This document shows positions 1-8,752 of a DNA stretch of 64,000 bases, piece after piece; the stretch's first letter is position 1, and each line of letters starts with the position of its first letter. The notes under the pieces are model-generated. The model saw only the letters and a list, made by a program, of their open reading frames with translations. It was not told the DNA's origin and did no database searches. Location: NCBI RefSeq assembly GCF_000348685.1, contig NZ_ANLA01000010.1, positions 62,001-126,000 on the forward strand. Direction: 5' to 3'. The stretch is from Xanthomarina gelatinilytica. Lineage in GTDB: Bacteria; Bacteroidota; Bacteroidia; Flavobacteriales; Flavobacteriaceae. Made by a program: the position numbers and the translations under genes.

Positions 1-282
1 TCTTGCGATTATGGCCCTGAAGCCAGGGTTTTAAAAAACATCAATTTAAAACAGATTCAATATTCTGAAATCATTGAGTCTGCCATTTCCAATAAAAAAA
101 TAGATTCCGTAGCCATTAGGGACATTTTAAAGCATGGTGACATAGATTTTTCCAAAAGCGACACCAGAAAGAAACCTTGTGGTATTTATGCTGTTGAAGG
201 AAACATAAATAAAACCGAAGTTTTGTTAACGGTTGAAAACTGCGACAGTATCGCTACCATAAAAACCATTGATTGGCCATAA
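1..282 (+). CDS. 3' end of a small conserved protein of unknown function (partial)
   Basis: Frame 1 is open from the window edge to a TAA at 280-282 and gives 93 residues. The start lies outside the window. The visible part contains two cysteines, one at the second residue and one in the segment KKPCGIYAV. A run of short beta-strand-like segments follows (IYAVEG, KTEVLLTVENC). From memory the pattern resembles small flavobacterial membrane-anchored proteins labelled DUF4258, but I cannot confirm that. It converges on the T9SS gene downstream, and a terminator hairpin lies between them. No function can be given. Confidence 0.6.
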   Translation, partial: SCDYGPEARVLKNINLKQIQYSEIIESAISNKKIDSVAIRDILKHGDIDFSKSDTRKKPCGIYAVEGNINKTEVLLTVENCDSIATIKTIDWP

Positions 283-310
283 AAAAAGCCTGAAAAATAA
301 ATTTCAGGCT
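281..310 (-). terminator. Rho-independent terminator of the minus-strand T9SS gene
   Basis: The stem AGCCTGAAA/TTTCAGGCT (287-295 with 302-310) has a 6-nt AT loop. On the minus strand it is followed by a run of T (complement of the A run at 281-286), as expected for the gene ending at 339. On the plus strand there is no T tract, so it serves the partial gene at 1-282 less well. Confidence 0.75.
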
Positions 311-338
311 CTGCTATTAAAAATTGATTGAATTTTCC

Positions 339-1847
339 CTAATTCAAAACGATCCGTTTGGTTACCGAACCATTATTTTCTGTTTGAAAAGACAACAAAT
401 AAACGCCTTCTGGCAAATGTGACAAATTCAAACTTTTCTCGTTAGAAACCATTTCTTCTGTTCTAATGGTTCTTCCAAGCATATCGTATAATTGTATAGA
501 TTTTACAGCAATGTTACCATTTAATTTAATGTGAACCATTCCATCTCTAGATGGATTTGGATACACCTTAATATGGTTGGTAGCAACAGCTTCATTTTCT
601 TCTATACCCAAGGTTGCTGGAGCTTCTACCACAAAAGATGGTGGATGAGCTTCCGTAAATTGGTTATTCCAGTTACTGGCAAACATCACTTTACTTCCAT
701 CCCTATTGGGAACAGCATGGGCTTGATGCGCATAACCTGTATTTTCATTGGTATGGTGATAAGCAAATCTTTGGATCATGTCTGAACCATCCAATTTAAT
801 TGCAAATACCTCTTTTCTTCCAACAGTTTGACAGCAGCCTTCGTTTACATATGCCCAACCTGGTCTAGAGGTGTTTCTGCAACTAATATGTCCATTCCAC
901 ACACCATAATCTGAGGTATAATGAAATAGAGGTGTTTGAACTCCATCAGAAAGTCTAATCATTTTCATATAATAGTCGTTGCCTCTTGTTACAGGGTCAC
1001 CAAAAGTTACATATACATCATTTCCGTTGGCGTCAATACCTAAATCACCATGTTTGGTGTAATCGTCTAAATGTCTTCTGTTTGTAAGATCTATATTGAA
1101 CACTTTCATACCTTGATCGTCAGCACTTCCATCGGCTAAATAGCAAGACACGGCATATTGTCCAGACTGACTGACAGAAAACCAACCAATGGCAGCAGTT
1201 CCAATATTTCGGGTGGCCACAACCACATCGTTTTCAACATCATATACAATTAAAGTACGGTTACTTCCATTTCTTCCAATAAGACCTACATATTTATCGT
1301 CTATGGACATGTTTCCTTTTGAACCTCCATATTCAATTACCGAGTAATCACTAAAAGTACGTATGGTCTGTCTGTTGTTTGTGGTAACATCGTAACTCAC
1401 AAATCTATTTCCAGAGATGCCATACATGATGTTAGGCTCGGAATAAGACCAAGTGGCTGAACTAGGGATTCCAGCCCAATATAAAAACTCATAAGTGTCT
1501 GCATCTAAAATGGCAGCTGGATAGCCTGCCAACTTAATTAAAGAACCATCAGAATTCCATGGTTCATCAAGTGAATAGTGATGTCTTACATTAAAGTCTG
1601 TTGTGCCAAAAACAGCAGCATCACTGATTCTAGTTAATTTATTACCAAATTCATTGGTGGTTTCCTGCAGATATCCTGGTTTAGGACCTGTAGGGGTTTG
1701 ATAGGATTCGTATTGCACATTATTTAATTGAACCGTTTCTGGGTAGGTTTGGGCAGTTATAATGATGCTGAAAAATAAAAAATAAATAAAAAATACTCTT
1801 TGAAAACCCTCACGATGTGAGAATTTTCCAACATATAAATGTTTCAT
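339..1847 (-). CDS. Secreted beta-propeller-like protein with T9SS C-terminal sorting domain
   Basis: This is a 502-residue exported protein. The N-terminus has a long basic n-region, a hydrophobic core (FFIYFLFFSIIIT) and a likely cleavage site near residue 33 before QTYPE. The middle holds blade-like repeats of the type 'IVYDVENDVVVATRNIG' and 'AVPNRDGSKVMFASNW', which resemble WD40/TolB-type propellers. The last ~75 residues carry a type A Por/T9SS sorting domain: the YPNPS motif, an LYDMLGRTI strand, a GVYLLSF strand and the terminal KRIVLN. Family knowledge says such proteins cross the outer membrane by T9SS and are released or anchored to the surface through A-LPS. The substrate is unknown. 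It stands alone, converging on the partial gene and divergent from the glycan operon. Confidence 0.85.
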   Translation of the reverse strand: MKHLYVGKFSHREGFQRVFFIYFLFFSIIITAQTYPETVQLNNVQYESYQTPTGPKPGYLQETTNEFGNKLTRISDAAVFGTTDFNVRHHYSLDEPWNSDGSLIKLAGYPAAILDADTYEFLYWAGIPSSATWSYSEPNIMYGISGNRFVSYDVTTNNRQTIRTFSDYSVIEYGGSKGNMSIDDKYVGLIGRNGSNRTLIVYDVENDVVVATRNIGTAAIGWFSVSQSGQYAVSCYLADGSADDQGMKVFNIDLTNRRHLDDYTKHGDLGIDANGNDVYVTFGDPVTRGNDYYMKMIRLSDGVQTPLFHYTSDYGVWNGHISCRNTSRPGWAYVNEGCCQTVGRKEVFAIKLDGSDMIQRFAYHHTNENTGYAHQAHAVPNRDGSKVMFASNWNNQFTEAHPPSFVVEAPATLGIEENEAVATNHIKVYPNPSRDGMVHIKLNGNIAVKSIQLYDMLGRTIRTEEMVSNEKSLNLSHLPEGVYLLSFQTENNGSVTKRIVLN

Positions 1848-2282
1848 AATTAGGGGTTTTGCTATTAATCTTTTGCTAATCTATTAAAATACAGTTCATA
1901 TTTAGGTCAAAAAAATTATAAATTCGATAAAATACATCATTTTTGTAAGTGTAATATTACTTTAAATGTATTTTGTAGTATTTATGTTACTTTTTAACGG
2001 TTCGTCGATCGACAAACTGCATGTTAATAGACATCAGGTTTATATACGCAGGGAATCTGGTTTTGGATTATATAAAAAATTAAAAGTAATTAACAGGTTA
2101 TGAACAATTTATAGAACTTCATACTTCTCCTACAAGAACCATTTTGTGCATTTTAAATTGTAAAATGGTTATTTCATCTAAATAGTTCAAGAGAAATATT
2201 TTTAGAATAAAAAATTACATATTTTTAAAGTCTCTTTAAAAGCTATTAATCTATATTTTTTGCAGCCTAACAATTTTTTAAA
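1848..2282. promoter_or_regulatory. Divergent intergenic region upstream of the glycan operon
   Basis: These 435 bases hold no credible ORF. They must contain promoters for the T9SS gene (leftward) and for the glycan operon (rightward), but I find no exact TAnnTTTG match at a good distance from either start. Two symmetric elements stand out: a 10-bp perfect palindrome GTCGATCGAC at 2004-2013, which is unusually GC-rich for this DNA, and a 9-bp inverted repeat at 2137-2170. Confidence 0.45.
2137..2170 (+). promoter_or_regulatory. Inverted repeat in the probable leader of the glycan operon
   Basis: AACCATTTT (2137-2145) and AAAATGGTT (2162-2170) are perfect complements separated by 16 bases. 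The repeat sits about 110 bases upstream of the first glycosyltransferase start. It could be a leader hairpin or a protein site. There is no T tract directly after it, so a simple terminator is unlikely. Confidence 0.35.
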
Positions 2283-3377
2283 TTGAAACAATCTATTGCT
2301 TTTGTAGTGCCCTGTTTAAATGCTGGTGGAGCCCAACGCGTGGTTAGCTCACTGGCCAACTTACTTGTTGATGAATATCAGGTGCATATAATTGCCTTAT
2401 ATCCTTGTGAGCCTTTTTACAGATTGGACAAGCGTATTAAAATAGCTACTTGCCAAGACACCTACTTGCTTGAGCCAACCTTGTTACAGTCGATAAAAAA
2501 CAATTACCTGTTGGTTAGGAACCTTGCAAAAAACTTAAAAAAATTACAAATAGATATAGCCATAGGTTTTTTGCCTGCTACAAACGTCTATACCATCTTG
2601 GCGTGTAAAATGGCCAAAATACCAAGTATTATAAGCGAAAGGGCCAATCCGGAATTTAACCGTATCAACAAAGTCTGGCACACAATCAGAAAGCTTGTTT
2701 ACCCTTATGCGCATTGCTTGGTGGTTCAAACAGAAGGCACAAAAAATTATTTTAAACACTATGTGAATTCTAAAATCCAGATAATTAAAAACCCCAACAA
2801 TACAGAACTTTTGGATAAACGCGATGCCAATACTCCAAAAGAAAACATCATTCTTAATGTAGGCAGGTTAATAGACCTTAAAAACCAAGATTTGTTAATT
2901 CGTGCTTTTTCCAATATAAAAAATACTGATTGGAAAGTGGTTCTGCTTGGGGATGGCGATAATTTTGAAAGTTACAAACAGCTTATTTCCAATTTAGGGA
3001 TGCAGGATCAAATACTGTTGGCTGGAAACATTAAAAACATTTCGGAATATTATAACAAAGCAAAAATATTTGCTTTTACTTCCAAACACGAAGGGTTCCC
3101 AAATGTTATTATTGAAGCCATGTCCTATGGTTTGGCATGTATTTCAACCAATTGTCCCTATGGACCATCCGAAATCATCCAACATAAAGTGAATGGGATG
3201 TTAATACCTGTTGGTGATCAACAAGCTCTGGAAGAAAATCTTTCAAGATTAATGAATGACACCAAGCTACAAGCCAAATTCAGTGAAAACGCCAAAGAAT
3301 CGGTTGAGGCATACTCACCTACAGAAATAGCCTCGCAATGGCGTAAACTTATCCATAAACTCATTAGCAATAATTAA
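2283..3377 (+). CDS. GT4 family glycosyltransferase
   Basis: A 364-residue GT-B fold retaining glycosyltransferase that would transfer a nucleotide-activated sugar to a lipid-linked glycan at the inner face of the cytoplasmic membrane. The N-terminus has the glycine-rich acceptor-domain opening VVPCLNAGGAQRVV. The C-terminal domain has NVGRLIDLKNQDLLI and the E-x7-E motif EGFPNVIIE near residues 270-278, both typical of GT4. The start is TTG at 2283; no nearby ATG gives an intact first strand. It is the first gene of the plus-strand glycan block and lies 8 bp from the flippase gene. It is similar in layout to the GT4 genes at 8749 and 9838. Donor and acceptor cannot be read from sequence. Confidence 0.88.
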   Translation: MKQSIAFVVPCLNAGGAQRVVSSLANLLVDEYQVHIIALYPCEPFYRLDKRIKIATCQDTYLLEPTLLQSIKNNYLLVRNLAKNLKKLQIDIAIGFLPATNVYTILACKMAKIPSIISERANPEFNRINKVWHTIRKLVYPYAHCLVVQTEGTKNYFKHYVNSKIQIIKNPNNTELLDKRDANTPKENIILNVGRLIDLKNQDLLIRAFSNIKNTDWKVVLLGDGDNFESYKQLISNLGMQDQILLAGNIKNISEYYNKAKIFAFTSKHEGFPNVIIEAMSYGLACISTNCPYGPSEIIQHKVNGMLIPVGDQQALEENLSRLMNDTKLQAKFSENAKESVEAYSPTEIASQWRKLIHKLISNN

Positions 3378-3385
3378 GTCTTCTT

Positions 3386-4720
3386 TTGAAATATAAAAAA
3401 CATATCAGCTCTTTATTTCATAACCTTAGAAAAAACCCTATGGTCATGAATATTGTTGCAGTTGCAGCTGTAACCTTAATTGTGAAAGGCTTTGGTTTTT
3501 ATAAAGAAGTGGTCATTGCAAGCAATTTTGGACTCTCTGAGCTTTTGGATACATTTTTAATAGCCTCTTTGGTTCCAGGGTTTATATATCAGGTGTTTTT
3601 AAGCGCATTTAAGTCGGTTTTTATTCCCAATTATATTATGGAACAAAAAACAGGCAGATCCATAGCATCTTTTCAAGCCACTAGTTTTATTGTAACCATT
3701 TCCACCACCTTCTTTTTTATGCTTCTTGCGTATTTGTTTACCAATACGTTTTTGGAACTGTTTTTTCCTAACCATACAGAAGCCTATTATCATCTAATTA
3801 AAGTTCAGTTTTTTTTCTTGCTTCCCTGTATTTTGTTTTGGGGGCTTTCCTCTTTGTTAAGTGGTTTGCTGAATATTCACGATGAGTTTAAATATTCTAC
3901 TATTTACCCTGTATTTACTTCAATTTCCATCTTGATTTTATTGCTTTTTTTTAAAGATGTCTTTCAAGAGAAAGTGCTTGCCATAGGTATGTTAATAGGT
4001 AGTATTCTTGAGTTTACATTTTTGGCCTTAATTGCCAAGTCCAAAAAAATCATTCAAATAAGCAAACCGGATTTTAAGACCGATGGCACAAAACTAATGT
4101 TCAATCAATTACCCGCAAAAGTAAGTTCTGGGTTTTTATCTGGCTTGATCCCTATTACAGATCAATATTTTGCTGCACAATTGGTAGTGGGCTCCATTGC
4201 AGCTTTAAATTACGCCTTAAAAATACCTGCTTTTTTTACTGCCATAGCTGTTTTGGCGTTATCCAGGGTGTTATTGCCCCATTTTTCCAAATTAATAGCC
4301 AATAACAAACACGAAGCGTCTAAGCAGTTAAACAGGATGTTGAAATTTGTGTTTATTTCACTTGTGCTTGTCATTATTCCCATCATTGTTTTTTCTGAAA
4401 ACATTGTATCCTTTATTTTTGAAAGAAACGAGTTTACCTCCCAAGATTCCTTATTGGTTTCAGAATTACAGATTTTCCTGCTAATAGGTGCACCATTTTA
4501 TATATGCGACAATATAATTGTGCAATTTTTAACCAGCTTGAACAAAAATGCCTTTATGGCTTATGTGTCTTTTGGAAGCATGTTGTTAAATATTATTTTG
4601 GATTATATTTTTTTAAAACTATATGGCATTTATGGAATTGTACTTTGTACCACTACTCTATATATTGTAAGAAGTTTGGTGCTTTTTTCCTATGCCAACA
4701 AACAAAAGAAGTATTATTGA
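3386..4720 (+). CDS. MurJ/MviN-fold lipid-linked oligosaccharide flippase
   Basis: A 444-residue polytopic membrane protein with roughly 12 predicted transmembrane segments. The opening segment NIVAVAAVTLIVKGFGFYKEVVIASNFGLSELLDTFLIA is typical of the MurJ/MviN branch of the MOP superfamily, including the R/K-E-x3-A pattern of TM1-loop. Its place between glycosyltransferases implies it flips the undecaprenyl-linked repeat unit of this glycan, replacing a classical Wzx, rather than lipid II. The start is TTG at 3386; an internal ATG at codon 18 (MVMNIV) is possible but would remove the basic N-terminal tail. Confidence 0.82.
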   Translation: MKYKKHISSLFHNLRKNPMVMNIVAVAAVTLIVKGFGFYKEVVIASNFGLSELLDTFLIASLVPGFIYQVFLSAFKSVFIPNYIMEQKTGRSIASFQATSFIVTISTTFFFMLLAYLFTNTFLELFFPNHTEAYYHLIKVQFFFLLPCILFWGLSSLLSGLLNIHDEFKYSTIYPVFTSISILILLLFFKDVFQEKVLAIGMLIGSILEFTFLALIAKSKKIIQISKPDFKTDGTKLMFNQLPAKVSSGFLSGLIPITDQYFAAQLVVGSIAALNYALKIPAFFTAIAVLALSRVLLPHFSKLIANNKHEASKQLNRMLKFVFISLVLVIIPIIVFSENIVSFIFERNEFTSQDSLLVSELQIFLLIGAPFYICDNIIVQFLTSLNKNAFMAYVSFGSMLLNIILDYIFLKLYGIYGIVLCTTTLYIVRSLVLFSYANKQKKYY

Positions 4721-4800
4721 TAGTATGAGACATTTTTTTAATAAGTATCTTGTTCCATTATGTTTAAAAATATGTGTAACCTGTTTTTTATAAGTGCATT

Positions 4801-5760
4801 ATGAATTTGAAAGCGTTGGTACCAACATACAAACCCTTGGAAAAGGCTTCTAGCTTCGACTATAAATTTACTGTTTTCACACCAGTTTATAATCGTGCAG
4901 AAACCATTCATCGTGTGTTTGAGTCGCTTGAAAAACAAACATTCAAAGATTTTGAATTGATAATCATCAATGATGGTTCCTTGGATAATTCCCATGAAGT
5001 CATTCAAGAATTGATGGGTCCTTCCAATTTAAATATACGTTATATAAACAATGCCGTTAACCGTCATAAAATGGCTTGTCTTATGGAAGCAGTTGCCATT
5101 GCCAAAGGAGAGTTTTTTCTTCCATTGGACTCTGATGATGCTTGTGTTGAAAATGCCCTTGAAGTGTTTATTGAAAGGTACAACAGCATTCCTGAGGATA
5201 AACGACAAAAAATAAGTGGCGTAACTTGTTTGTGCGCAGATCAAGATGGACATTTGGTAGGCGAAAAATTTAAGGAAAGTCCGATGTATAGCTCTACGTT
5301 TGAAAACAGACTTAAAAACGAAAGCCTTAAGGAAAAATGGGGTTTTACCAAAACAGATATTTTAAGAAGCATTTATGTACATCCTGAGAATTTTTCCAAA
5401 GGCTGCATTCCTGAAGGTATATTATGGAATCTAATTTCAAAAGAAGGTTTTAAGATTATGTACACAAACGATGTCCTTAGAACCTACTATTTAGACACTT
5501 CCAACAGGGTCTCCATAGAAAAGCATGAAAACAATGCGTTAGGAATGGCTATTTTTTCATTATGCTTGCTAAATTGGTTTTACGAAGATTATTTTTGGAA
5601 AAACCCAAAGGTTTTTCTAAAAAGGATATTCACCCTTTTACGTTCAGCCAATTATTTAAATTATAAAAAACAGGATTACACCAAAGCGCTAAACAATTTC
5701 AGTTTAAGAATTATATTTACCATAGGTTGGCCATTTAAAAAATTAACCACTGTTATTTAA
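4801..5760 (+). CDS. GT2 family glycosyltransferase (GT-A fold)
   Basis: A 319-residue inverting glycosyltransferase. The N-terminal half shows the GT2 landmarks: FTVFTPVYNRAETIHRV, the nucleotide-binding acid pair in LIIINDGSLDNS, and the metal-binding LDSDDAC near residues 109-114. The C-terminal ~120 residues are unlike a membrane anchor and probably shape the acceptor site. It lies 80 bp after the flippase and 20 bp before the polymerase gene, so it is probably part of the same transcript. The donor sugar is not predictable. Confidence 0.87.
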   Translation: MNLKALVPTYKPLEKASSFDYKFTVFTPVYNRAETIHRVFESLEKQTFKDFELIIINDGSLDNSHEVIQELMGPSNLNIRYINNAVNRHKMACLMEAVAIAKGEFFLPLDSDDACVENALEVFIERYNSIPEDKRQKISGVTCLCADQDGHLVGEKFKESPMYSSTFENRLKNESLKEKWGFTKTDILRSIYVHPENFSKGCIPEGILWNLISKEGFKIMYTNDVLRTYYLDTSNRVSIEKHENNALGMAIFSLCLLNWFYEDYFWKNPKVFLKRIFTLLRSANYLNYKKQDYTKALNNFSLRIIFTIGWPFKKLTTVI

Positions 5761-5780
5761 GCTGCAACTTAAATTAAAGA

Positions 5781-6899
5781 ATGAAAATATTAAAATACAT
5801 ATTACTCTCCATCACCTTACTTAACTTTGTATCCTTTAGCGCCATTGCTTTTGGCTCAGGAGTTGGAAGTGTGGTGAGTGCCATGTTTTTTATTTTAATT
5901 TTGTTCTATTACTTTGTAAGCCCAAAACCAAAATTGGTTACTTCCTTCATTGTTTTGGGCCTTGCCTATCATTTAATTGCAGGTATAAATTATTCAGGGG
6001 AAATAAGGGATTTTTATCTGGATGCATTAAAATATTTCATATTCATAATTGGAATTGTGTATTTGGCAAAAGATACCACGCATACCGAATTGGGCTTATT
6101 TGCCTTTATTGGGTCCATGAGCATTTTGGTAAACGCAGTAGCTTTTTCCACTCTTTATGGTAGGTATGGAGGTTTTTATATAAACCCAAACAATGCTGGA
6201 ATAATTTGTTTGATTGCCTTCTCCTTAACGTTTAACATTAAAAACACCATTTTAAAATTAGGCCTACAACTACTTATAGTCACAGCAGGAATCATGACAC
6301 TATCCAGGTATTTCATTTTATTACTGGTACTTATTAATGTGATAGCAATTATATCCAACAAAAAAAACAGTGTTAGTTTGGTGGCTGGAAGTATCGCCAT
6401 AGTGATAGTTTTAACCGTTTCTTCCATTTTTAATCTGAATGCCGTAAGGTTTTCTGCTTTTCAAAGTTTGTTTGGTGGTGATCAAATTGAAACAAAAACC
6501 ATTACAGAAAATTCCAGAAACGAAACTTGGGCTTTATATACCGATGTTATTTTGGACAATCCAGTATTTGGTGTAGGCTACAATGCACTACACGGCAAAA
6601 AAAACAAACATATTGATGTAGGTGTGGGAGTTCACAACACTTATTTAATGGCTATTGGAGAATCAGGAATCATCCCCTTTATGTTATTCATCATTATTTA
6701 TTTATCGCTTATGTTTAGAAGCTTTAAACACCTTTACTCCAATCCCGAATATGCCTGTATTGCTACCATATTGGCTACATATCTATTGGTATCCCATAAT
6801 TATTTTGATAATTTCTTGGTACTGTTTACCTCTATTTGGCTTTATCAAAGAGTAAAATACAGTCCAGAAAACCAAACCCTTAACACTTTAAACCCTTAA
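5781..6899 (+). CDS. O-antigen polymerase/ligase family membrane protein (Wzy-like)
   Basis: A 372-residue hydrophobic protein with about ten membrane segments. The large periplasmic loop contains ENSRNETWALYTDVILDNPVFGVGYN followed by VGVHNTYLMAIGESG, which is the Wzy_C/O-antigen ligase signature (R...W...P.fG.G...hN..l...g..G). Within this locus it is the only candidate polymerase, so I infer it polymerises the flipped repeat units in the periplasm. A ligase role (WaaL) shares the same fold and cannot be excluded. Its stop is followed 5 bp later by the AsnB start. Confidence 0.82.
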   Translation: MKILKYILLSITLLNFVSFSAIAFGSGVGSVVSAMFFILILFYYFVSPKPKLVTSFIVLGLAYHLIAGINYSGEIRDFYLDALKYFIFIIGIVYLAKDTTHTELGLFAFIGSMSILVNAVAFSTLYGRYGGFYINPNNAGIICLIAFSLTFNIKNTILKLGLQLLIVTAGIMTLSRYFILLLVLINVIAIISNKKNSVSLVAGSIAIVIVLTVSSIFNLNAVRFSAFQSLFGGDQIETKTITENSRNETWALYTDVILDNPVFGVGYNALHGKKNKHIDVGVGVHNTYLMAIGESGIIPFMLFIIIYLSLMFRSFKHLYSNPEYACIATILATYLLVSHNYFDNFLVLFTSIWLYQRVKYSPENQTLNTLNP

Positions 6900-6904
6900 A
6901 CAAT

Positions 6905-8752
6905 ATGTGTGGAATTTACGGCTCTACAATACCTTACAATAACGCTCAGATCAATGAAAAACTGGAACGCTCTAATTTTAGAGGTCCAGACAAATTGAAG
7001 TTTGATTATTTTGGGGACAAAAACCAAGTCATTTTTGGCCATAACAGGTTGGCTATTATAGATTTGGACGAACGTTCCAACCAACCTTTCACCTATCAGG
7101 GAAACATTCACCTGGTTTTTAATGGTGAAATCTATAATTTTCAAGAAATCAAAAAGGTTTTGATAACCAAGGGCTACACCTTTAATACAACCAGTGACAC
7201 TGAAGTTATTTGTGCTGCTTATTTGGAATATGGGGAAGACTGTGTCAGCCATTTTAACGGCATGTTTGCCTTTGTTATTTTCGACCAGGTTAAAAACCTT
7301 TTTTTTGGAGCTAGGGACAGGTTGGGACAAAAACCTTTTTATTATTATCACAATGGGAAAGATTTTGAATTTGCCAGTCAACTATCGGTTGTACAACTTT
7401 ACAATCAAAATTTAAGTGTTTCAAAAAAAGCTATCTCTTTGTACTTGGCTTGGGGAGTGATTCCTGATCCTTATTCCATATTTAACGAAATTAAAAAACT
7501 TCGCGCAGGACATTCGTTTGTATTCGATTTAAACACTTACACCTTTACAGAAAAAACCTATTGGGATATTGACTATAAAGGGGAAAATGCATATAAAGGT
7601 ACGTTTGAAGAAGCTGCTAATGAATTGGACCACACCTTGAAAGACGCTGTTAAACTTCGTTTGTTTGCCGATGTTCCTGTTGGAATTTTCCTTTCAGGTG
7701 GTGTGGATTCCTCTGTGGTGGCAGCATTGGCAACCAAAAGCACCAACAGTAAGGTAAAAACGTTTTCGGTGAAATTTAATGAAAAAGGATTTGACGAAAG
7801 CCTTTATGCACAACAGGTGGCAGATCATTTACAAACAGACCACCATGTGATAGAATGCAATTACGAGGAAGGCAAAAGCCTGATAAAAAACTTTTGCCAT
7901 TTTTATGATGAACCGTTTTCAGATTCGTCTGCCATCCCTTCCATGCTCTTGGCAAAACATACAAGAGAAAAAGTTACCGTTGCGCTTTCTGGGGATGCAG
8001 GAGACGAAAGTTTTATTGGCTACCACAGATACAACTGGATTAAAAAAGGTCAGAAAATAAATATGTTACCTTTGTTTTTCAGAAAATTTTGCGCTTCTAT
8101 TTTAAACCTATCCTCTAATTATAGGCTTAAAATAATAGCCAAGGCACTAACCTATAAAAACACAGATGATGTGTATTTGGCATCTATGACCAATCTAGAT
8201 TTTTCATGGATTAAAACCAATGTCGATGTTTACGATTTAGAAGAAATAAAATACCTGAAACACAAAAAGAAGAATTTATTTGAACGCATTTCGGATTTCG
8301 ATTTGAAAACCTATCTCATTTGGGATATAAACACTAAAGTAGACAGAGCAACCATGGCATTTTCCTTAGAAGCCAGAGCACCTTTACTGGATTACAGAGT
8401 GGTGGAATTTGCAAGGTCCTTACCTACTTCCTTTAAATTTAAAGGGAAAAACCAAAAACGTATTTTAAAGGAAGTTCTTTATAAATATGTGCCCAAGCAT
8501 ATTTTTGACAGACCAAAATCTGGGTTTTCCATGCCTTTTGCCGAATGGTTTAAAACAGATTTAAAAGACTTTGTACTTACTGAGTTAAGTGATGAGAACC
8601 TTAATAAAATACCTTGTATTGAACCTGAGATTATTAGTGCATACATTAAACAACACATGGATGGCAGCTGGAACCGGTTTACCATTATTTGGCAAGTATT
8701 GGTGTTAAAACAATGGTTGGACAATAATGGAAAAGGCTACGAAGTAAAATGA
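6905..8752 (+). CDS. asnB: Asparagine synthase (glutamine-hydrolysing) family amidotransferase
   Basis: A 615-residue class II glutamine amidotransferase. It begins MCGIYGS, so Cys2 is the N-terminal nucleophile after Met removal. The glutaminase domain has RGPD, GHNRLAIID and FNGEIYN. The synthetase domain has the pyrophosphate loop SGGVDSS near residues 263-269 and LSGDAGDE. Family members make asparagine from aspartate, glutamine and ATP. Within O-antigen and capsule loci, homologues (WbpS-like) amidate uronic acids, and that is the more likely role here. It overlaps the next glycosyltransferase gene by 4 bp (ATGA), so it is co-translated with glycan genes. Confidence 0.9.
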   Translation: MCGIYGSTIPYNNAQINEKLERSNFRGPDKLKFDYFGDKNQVIFGHNRLAIIDLDERSNQPFTYQGNIHLVFNGEIYNFQEIKKVLITKGYTFNTTSDTEVICAAYLEYGEDCVSHFNGMFAFVIFDQVKNLFFGARDRLGQKPFYYYHNGKDFEFASQLSVVQLYNQNLSVSKKAISLYLAWGVIPDPYSIFNEIKKLRAGHSFVFDLNTYTFTEKTYWDIDYKGENAYKGTFEEAANELDHTLKDAVKLRLFADVPVGIFLSGGVDSSVVAALATKSTNSKVKTFSVKFNEKGFDESLYAQQVADHLQTDHHVIECNYEEGKSLIKNFCHFYDEPFSDSSAIPSMLLAKHTREKVTVALSGDAGDESFIGYHRYNWIKKGQKINMLPLFFRKFCASILNLSSNYRLKIIAKALTYKNTDDVYLASMTNLDFSWIKTNVDVYDLEEIKYLKHKKKNLFERISDFDLKTYLIWDINTKVDRATMAFSLEARAPLLDYRVVEFARSLPTSFKFKGKNQKRILKEVLYKYVPKHIFDRPKSGFSMPFAEWFKTDLKDFVLTELSDENLNKIPCIEPEIISAYIKQHMDGSWNRFTIIWQVLVLKQWLDNNGKGYEVK

